Part shown: positions 57,401-64,000 of the stretch, piece after piece | How the letters are laid out: every line of letters begins with the position of its first letter | Position numbering within the stretch: the stretch's first letter is position 1 | Origin: Tetragonia tetragonoides | Lineage: Eukaryota; Streptophyta; Magnoliopsida; Caryophyllales; Aizoaceae | Assembly (NCBI GenBank): GCA_038025085.1 | Contig: CM076147.1 | Coordinates: 36,432,766 to 36,496,765, forward strand | Direction of reading: 5' to 3' | DNA length: 64,000 nt | Translations under genes and position numbers: made by a program | Notes under the pieces: model-generated | Told to the model about the DNA's origin: nothing | Seen by the model: only the letters and a program-made list of their open reading frames with translations | Database searches by the model: none

Positions 57401-60400
57401 TTATGGAATTTTTGCCTCATAAATAACATGATTCCCATTTTTAGTGGCATTGATTCCGAAACATAACCCATCACAACCTCACACTCAGACTGCAACAAGA
57501 ACAGGATCCAAAACCTCAAGAAGAGGAAACACACATACCTTCCTAGTTTCTACTAACATCCAATTATGTGGGAGTATGTAGGACACATTGCAGGTAATTT
57601 ATTCTTACAGAAACATGTTCAAAGTCACTGATTCTTTATCCAACCAAAAGGAAGAAGGTAATGTAAAGAGAAGCAGAATAAAGGCAAATTATTAAAACAA
57701 AAGAGCACTTAAATGGTTCCAAAGGTGTTCAATTGTGTTTTCTCTATGAAACATCCAAAACAACAAAATAGAAAGAGCACAAGTTGCTTTTTCACTACAA
57801 AACTCAGAACAAAGATGATCTGATAGCTTATCAAAATCATAGTTTATATCAGGGAAGTTCATGAAATCGCTGCTAGCAGTATGCTAGGTGTTAATCAAAA
57901 CAAGTACCTCACCTCAAAACAATAAAATAATAAATTAATAAAAAAAAAAATCAATACAAGTACCTATTCATTTTTATTCTTGTCATGGAATTAAAAACAA
58001 CACTATAAATTATATTAAATGATAATTTCAGAGTACTCCAATAAAAGGAAGTAAACCAATTGATTAACTATCCTTGGCAATCCTTTCTCCATTAAAGAAA
58101 AGATGAAAATAAGTCCGATGTCCAATAGCATTTTACCTCCACAATCACCATTTAAGACAATACGATCAGAAAGTGAAACACTGTCCACCACCATCTGAGC
58201 TTTTGCACCTACAACATCTTCCTCAGAAACTCTCTCCATTGCTGATTCATCGTTATTACCAATTTCACTTCGATTAGAAGATTCAACCACCCCAAGCCGT
58301 GAAAACAATTTGGATCTCAAATATGCTTCAAGACGTAATGAATCCCGAGACCCATCCGCTGAGAAATTTGTACTTAAGTCAATGTCTGCGTTCTTTTCAC
58401 TTTCTTTAGTATTGTCCTCCTCTCTAGGAGATGTCACATTGGCATGGCCAGATCTATGGACCAAAGGAAATGTCTCATCGTCATCATCTGGAGATATATT
58501 TCGATCACTGGATCGTGAATGGACACCATTAGCAGCAGAACTATTTCCTTGAACAAGTAACTCTGATGTGCTAGCATCAGGTTCACTGCATGCTTCAGAG
58601 CCCAAATTGTGTCCGTTTTCATTTCCGGAAAACATACAGTGTGCATCACCATCTGCACTTTGGACATTTGAATCATAACCCAACTGGTTACCAGCTTCAA
58701 ATTCAGCTTGCAATCGATGGCCTGATGATGGAACTAAATCCAAATTAATATCAGAGGCTTTGTTTGACAAATTCCATGCCTCTCCAATTTCTCTATGCTG
58801 ACTAGAAGGCCATAATAACCTGGAATCCTCCATCACAAAGGAACGGACCTTAGCAGAATATAATTCCCTCTTGCGATAGAGATACGTGCAACGACCATTA
58901 GCCTCAGCCAATGCCCTTTGGGCTCTACGGTAAGCTTTAAGAGCATTTCTTTCTTCAATTTCACATCTCCGCCTGTGCTCTTGAGCTTCCTCCAGTTCTT
59001 TATCATGTAACTCCTCAAGTTCGAATAGCGACTGTGCATCCACATCACCACGTCTCGGGACTGTAGATCTACCCAAAGAATGTAAGAGGGTAGTGTTGTC
59101 TGGCGATGCCTTAAGAAAAATTAAAAAATGATCAGAGAACAAGCAAACTAGTGCAGTTTAAGAGCAAGGAGTCCCAGATATTCAATTCTTATTCTTCCTG
59201 GTACATACATTGGGACTGTCAAAGTTGCTATCTAATACTTGTAAAGAGCGAGCCTGGAAGCTAGTATCAGATGCAGGGGTGAGTTTCTCACGAGCAGATA
59301 TAGCACCACAATGATCATTGACCTTGTTCATATTCTTCTCATCCATATCTGGGTATGCAGCATAACTTGACGGCTGCTTCTTATATACCACACCTGGATC
59401 CTTTGACATCTCAAATACAATATTAGAAGCACTTGATGAGAAAGAGAAAAAATGGGAGATGAAAAGGAAAAAGTAGGTCCACATTGAGTGAAGGCTAAAA
59501 CCATCACAAATAATTCTGGAATTACAAAAGGAGCATCCGACTCAATATCATATGGTTAGATGTACTTGTAGCATCAAGAAGCCACTACACTAAATATGTA
59601 ATAGTTTCAGTAACTCTACAGCGTACAAGTGATTCCATCCCCCCAAAACAAATACACCCAAAGACAAATATGCGAGTGGAAGGGAGCAAAAAACATTTAT
59701 CACCGTCTAATACTGCACATTTTGAATTAGAAGGAGCTATTGCACATCTTGGCCTAGTGGTTGAGACTGAGGTGCTGGGTACATTAGGTCCCAGGTTCGA
59801 ATCCCCCCTCCCCCGTGTATATGTATAATCTACTGGCCTTTGTGCCTCATCCGAACCAAAAAAAAAAAAAACACACATCTTACATTAGGAGCTACTGGTC
59901 AATAAAAAAATTCAGATCATATAATACCAGCATATAACAACTTACTGAATTATCCAAAGGATCTAGAGAAGAGGAATTTGTTATATTTGTGGTTTGCTTT
60001 GTTTGCTTTGCCATAGGCAAATTTTCCTTGGCTCCAGAAATCCAATCTGACAGGCTACCACTGACAGTACCAGGAGCTGCAGAGAGACAACCACAGCGTG
60101 AAGAGTAGTCCCATAACGAAGTCTCCTTTTCAATATTTCTCAAAGGATCCCACAGTAAAGTCAAATGAATGATTATGGAAGAATAAGATTACCATTCTGC
60201 AACCCTCTACTTCGATGACTTTGTAATGTGGGTGGTGACTGCCTATCATCAGACAAAGGCAGCAGTCCCCTCTGCAAACTATCCATGTCATGATGGGCAT
60301 TATCAGCTATACTTCCACTTTGAGGAACAGGGTTCTTTAACAGCGGATCTTTCGATGATGGCATAGATTCTGCAACTTTTACATGGCGACCACTTGAGGT

Positions 60401-63400
60401 TGGTTGTTCAGAACCACTTTGAGCAAATTTTAAGTGCTTTCTATCATGCTCTTTTGGTTCAGTCTGTACATCAGGAGGCACTTCTCTGCGTTTCCTAGAT
60501 GAGACTTTGTTCTGGCCCATGACATTGACATCTCCACAAGACTCTGAGATATTTTCCTTATTTTTCTGCACTAGTTTAAGCTTCAGTTCATTTTCACGCA
60601 TGGCTATCTGCTGGCGAAGGTCCTGAAGTTTGCTACTACTCAGGTCCACATTTTTGCTGCATCCACGATCCTGGGTTGATAAACTTCTACCTGTCACATT
60701 GGAATTTTTCAAGGAAGATCGCTGCTCAGCAAATGAGGTCCCACCACTTCTTACACTGGATCCATGGATTTTAGTCATTGATGAGATAAATGTACGACTT
60801 AAAGCTACTTTCTTGGTTGCTACCTTCCCTTCATTTCTTGCAGTTCTTCCTGAGGTGTCCAGTTTTATATTCGGCAAAGCAGGTGGTTTTCGGCTGCTTT
60901 TTACCACCTGTGGGTTTCCATTGGTGCCTTCACCTTTTTTTTTCCTTCTTTCTTCACCATCACTGCCACTGTCATCATCATCTGAAAAACTAATTACAAG
61001 GTTATTATTTCCATCAGGAGCACGCCATCCAGGATTACTCGACTTCAATAAAACTTGATTCTTGCTAAAGCCTTTGCGATAACAAGGTATCTGGGACTGA
61101 ATATCAGCAGATCTGGCAGGAAGACTTGCAGATAACGACTTTCCTGATTAATGAAACAAAATTGTAACTCCATAAGAGATGCTTCAGCAATTTAACCTAT
61201 CAATGCAATATCTGATTAGTTTGAGCTGCAATTATAATCAATATGGCGATACCACAGTCAACTGTACATTATGTCATGATCAAAACTATGCACGTTCACA
61301 GGGACAACTTACAGCCACTGATGTAAATTATTGCCTCCTTTTCCTTCCCTCCCCCAACCCCCCACCCCACCCTAAAAAAACAAGAAATGAACCATTCATT
61401 TTAAATCTTCGACTTTGAACACTTGCCATGCTCAAACAGAAACCTAATACTAAAAAAGGAAATAACTAAAGTCCAATCATAAGACTAAGCACGAAATAGA
61501 TTAGAAAGGACAATTTGTAAAGTTCCAAAAAGGAACTTCAACTACGATGCTTCAGATTATAGCCTGTCCAAGACACCAAGGCACCAAATATATGTCTAAG
61601 AAACCCTTGATCTCAAGTTCAAAGCTAATTCCAACCACAATTGCTGAACAAGTTCCTCTAATAAATTAAACAATGCAGAAAGACAACATCAACTCAATTT
61701 GATCCCACAGCTGGTGAAGTTTGGGAAGCTCAAGATATACGCAACCTTACCCTAAGTAGTAAAGAGGTTGTTCGATGTTCCCGAAAGAGCCACAAAAAGA
61801 AAGAATGATTTATGAAGCGATTTTGCAAACAAGAAATATTACTGGGAAAATAAGAAAGCACTGGGAAGTATATGTTAAAAGAGTAGTCAAATAATTTTGA
61901 GGAAGGTAAGAAAGTTGGGGAAGGAGAGGTAGGATTGCGGAAAAAAGAACTTATAACAATGAAGAGTACTACTACTACTATTACTTCTAACAATGGTAAT
62001 AATGACTAAGATTTTATAAGGTAAGGAAAAATTGCGGAGAACCACATATCAAAAAACGAATTTGCAAAGATACATCTAATAAAACAATTTAATGGACAAC
62101 AAACCTTTACCCCTATACGGTAACAAGAAACGGTAATTTCTGAAAAAGATACAACATGAAACGGAAACAGGAAAGCAAAATTTTCCGAAAACATAGGAAA
62201 CTGAAACATTTGGGATATGGCAAACAAATACTCATGTAACTTACAAGAAAATAATTCATGCAGTTGAAAATTGTAGGGCATAATTTAGAGTTAGTGACAT
62301 TTTCACTACCAGGAGTGAAGCTGGAAGCAAGCAAAGGTGATTCTAAGGAATACAGGCTTAAGAAAGTTAAAAAGGAAAAAAAAAGGTAAAAGGACAGGTT
62401 CCCGAATTTGTTTGGAGTCGTAAAAATGAAATGTTTATTATTATTCTTTCGCAAATAAATTGATTTTTTTCCAAAACAGGAAAACGTAACTTAACCAAGC
62501 TTCACCCAGTGACCCCTTCCCCAATTAATCACCTCAGACATCAGTCTCTGCCTTGGCAGAAATCATTTCATAAGGCTACCCACTTTATCCTCATTCAGAT
62601 CTTCTATATTTGTTAGGAAACTGTGCCTACTACCCAAAAAGATGAACAACTTCAACTCACCAATAACAGAGAAAGGGTTCTAGATCATAACAAAAGACAC
62701 CACGCCTAGCATCAAAAATCCTCTTTCGCTTTTTCCACCACGCAGGTTCTGCCAGACCCTTAGTTGGTAAACCACGTGAGTTTTCCGAAATTCTTACCGA
62801 GTTTCTGTTTCATTACTACAACATTCAATATTCATCGTAACAATTGTCATTTTTTTGATATCAACACCATCACAAAGCCAGCAGAATTTCAGATGCAATT
62901 ATCAGAAAGAATATATAGTGACAAACAGACAGTAGGGACTAAGCCAAGAGGAAATTTTGAGCACAACACGCAAAGCCTACCTGAGTTGGTACCTTGCACA
63001 AATGTTTTCACTGAAGTATTTGGAAGGGAACTGGATGAAGGTGTAGATATATTAGGTGATCGTGCAACTGCGGAAGAAGGGAGAGCCTGAAAGACCAGTC
63101 TTTCTCAATCAGTTATCTTTAAAACTCTCTTGTTCCATATACAGAAACGGACAAAGAAGAACAAAATCCTACGAAGTATAAATGCCATAAATGCTTATAT
63201 TCTAGAGCCAAAGATGAGCATGTCTCTACATGATTGATAAATCAAAGATCCAGCAGAAGCCAACACAGAACGCTAACTCAATAAACTTAAAATGCACGAC
63301 AACAATGCAGTAAAAAATGGCAATTCAGTGTGACACTAGTACAGCTACGTGCATGACATACAAGCTCTCTATATAGTCAACATTCACATATTCACTCTCG

Positions 63401-63523
63401 CCATCAAAAAAAAAAATACATCAACGAATAAGCAATCTAATTAACTAGATACATCAGCAAACTGTCACCTACTTGACATATGGGCAGGACAACCATCAGA
63501 AACTTAGCTTTGTCTCCCTCTTT

Positions 63524-63556
<33 letters not shown>

Positions 63557-64000
63557 CAACTCAATACTTACAGCAAGAACACTAAATGCTCAGCTTTCCG
63601 ACTAAATGTAAGCAAAATACACCACCGAAACAGCATAGGATATATAAGACCATCAATAGCTTATCTTATATAATGCTGGTATATGCACATAACTACTCCT
63701 TAGAAAAGTTACGTACCCATACAAGTTATTCAGTGAGACTTTCAGTTTATATGTATGGAGAACAATTTACAGACAGCAGTGCACTACAAGGGCAACCCCA
63801 CAAAAAAACACAAACCCAAACAAACAGCAAAAACACACACAAAAACACGTAAATTTCCACATTTCATACGAGAACCAAATCTTGACAGCAATAGATGTAA
63901 AATTCTTCGCAAAATTGGGTCTACGAAATGCAAAATCCCTCAAAAACCAGCAAATTCTCAGAATATACTCAAATGTCAGGGAACCACTAAAACGTAAATC
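51493..64000 (-). CDS. ZFC3H1-type zinc-finger protein (nuclear exosome adaptor), 5' end outside the window
   Basis: Homologue of human ZFC3H1 and its plant counterpart (At2g39580-type), which links the MTR4/nuclear exosome to polyadenylated RNAs. Visible exons: 63086-62981, 61143-60193, 60076-59946, 59409-59209, 59109-58137, 57289-56771, 56695-56388, 55085-54987, 54884-54732 and 53289-51493; 5238 nt in phase, 1745 residues plus stop. The start codon lies right of 64000. In order: Ser/Asp-rich segment (VISFSDDDDSGSDGEE), a coiled coil (FELEELHDKELEEAQEHRRR), the zinc finger CMYELRGRCNNDECPWQH (C-x7-C-x4-C-x3-H), and HAT/TPR-like repeats (LSRALEADPASVYLWIVYL, SYELWLLYINSR, RALSIYPFSINLWKSF). 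Exon 54884-54732 has no ATG and is easily missed, but its text and phase fit exactly. Last exon about 1.8 kb. No lesion seen. Confidence 0.92.
53516..53640. repeat. Short direct repeat in a ZFC3H1-like intron
   Basis: GACATTTTATTAATAGTATA followed by CACAAGTTACTGCTAAAC (from about 53519) recurs as GACATTTTACTAATAACATA and CACAAGTTACTCACTGAC (from about 53606), a spacing of about 87 bp. Confidence 0.7.
54476..54676. repeat. Imperfect tandem duplication of about 110 bp in a ZFC3H1-like intron
   Basis: ATCTAAGCTTTTGTCCAATG, then TCTTATGTGCATGTTTACCA, is followed by ATCTAAGCTTTTGTACAAAG, then TCTTATGTCCATGTTTACCA. It lies just downstream of the exon at 54732 on the coding strand. Confidence 0.75.
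59751..59871 (+). mobile_element. tRNA-derived SINE with target-site duplication
   Basis: It begins GGCCTAGTGGTTGAGACTGA (A box), followed by CCAGGTTCGAATCCCCCCTC (B box GGTTCGAATCC), and ends GTGCCTCATCCGAACC and a run of about 14 A. CACATCTT at 59743-59750 and 59874-59881 is a perfect 8-bp duplication. It is inserted in an intron of the ZFC3H1-like gene, opposite to that gene's direction. Same family as 9412-9571. Confidence 0.9.
61144..62980 (-). other. Large intron of the ZFC3H1-like gene
   Basis: The phase and splice sites of the exons at 63086-62981 and 61143-60193 fit each other directly (one leftover base joins GA), so no coding exon is needed between them. The open frames seen here are AT-rich and lack features. 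Confidence 0.6.
63087..64000 (-). other. 5' intron of the ZFC3H1-like gene, continuing past the window
   Basis: The exon at 63086 has the acceptor TTTCAG but no start codon upstream in frame, and no acidic EEGELSSS-type N-terminal exon is seen before 64000. A poly(A) run of about 29 bases lies at 63528-63556. Confidence 0.5.

Noticed and set aside
59751..59830. tRNA gene
   Set aside because: The A and B boxes are present but no cloverleaf closes, and a poly(A) tail and target-site duplication show it is a SINE.

Overview
The window is nuclear DNA from a flowering plant, almost certainly a eudicot. It is AT-rich and its genes are split by GT-AG introns. The proteins match plant-specific or plant-typical families (WAT1/UMAMIT transporter, atypical bHLH factor, plant THO1/HPR1, ELP1), and the spacers hold plant-type MITEs (Stowaway, Tourist-like, hAT-like), tRNA-derived SINEs and LINE tails. 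I cannot name the species from the sequence. Exon models were built by hand from splice sites, reading phase and remembered family sequences. Four complete genes close in phase at the length expected for their family: OGDH 1002 aa, RPS15A 130 aa, THO1 607 aa and ELP1 1325 aa.

Layout: (1) 1-1488 minus, a WAT1-related transporter cut off at its 3' end by the window edge. (2) 1489-4404, spacer with a decayed U6 snRNA copy and a four-copy minisatellite. (3) 4405-8954 minus, mitochondrial 2-oxoglutarate dehydrogenase E1, with a leader intron reaching 9896 that carries a reverse-oriented SINE. (4) 10-13.7 kb, repeat-rich spacer with a TIR element, a degenerate repeat field and a GAA microsatellite. 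(5) 13756-14040 and 15561-15854 plus, two tandemly duplicated small secreted cysteine-rich peptide genes separated by a Stowaway MITE and an ATA microsatellite. (6) 16534-17299 minus, cytosolic ribosomal protein S15a with a leader intron and a telo-box/site II promoter at about 18.5-18.7 kb. (7) 18.8-22.5 kb, repeats: a Tourist-like MITE, a minisatellite split by a small hAT element, and a 560-bp hAT-like MITE. (8) 22580-24638 plus, an atypical bHLH transcription factor. (9) 26328-40567 plus, THO complex subunit 1, whose 1.8 kb of coding sequence is spread over 14 kb because of transposon-filled introns. (10) 42847-49702 minus, Elongator subunit ELP1, tail-to-tail with THO1. (11) 50-50.9 kb, a TIR element and a fold-back hairpin. 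(12) 51493 to beyond 64000 minus, a ZFC3H1-type nuclear exosome adaptor lacking its first exon(s) in this window.

The genes do not form an operon or an obvious pathway. THO1, ELP1 and the ZFC3H1-like gene all concern RNA production or processing, but their adjacency is probably chance. I found no CRISPR array, virus or bacterial-type cassette, and nothing I would call a new biological system. The most distinctive items are the duplicated cysteine-rich peptide pair, the fold-back hairpin near 50.7 kb, the target-site-bounded transposons, and the repeat-multiplied site II elements in the RPS15A promoter.
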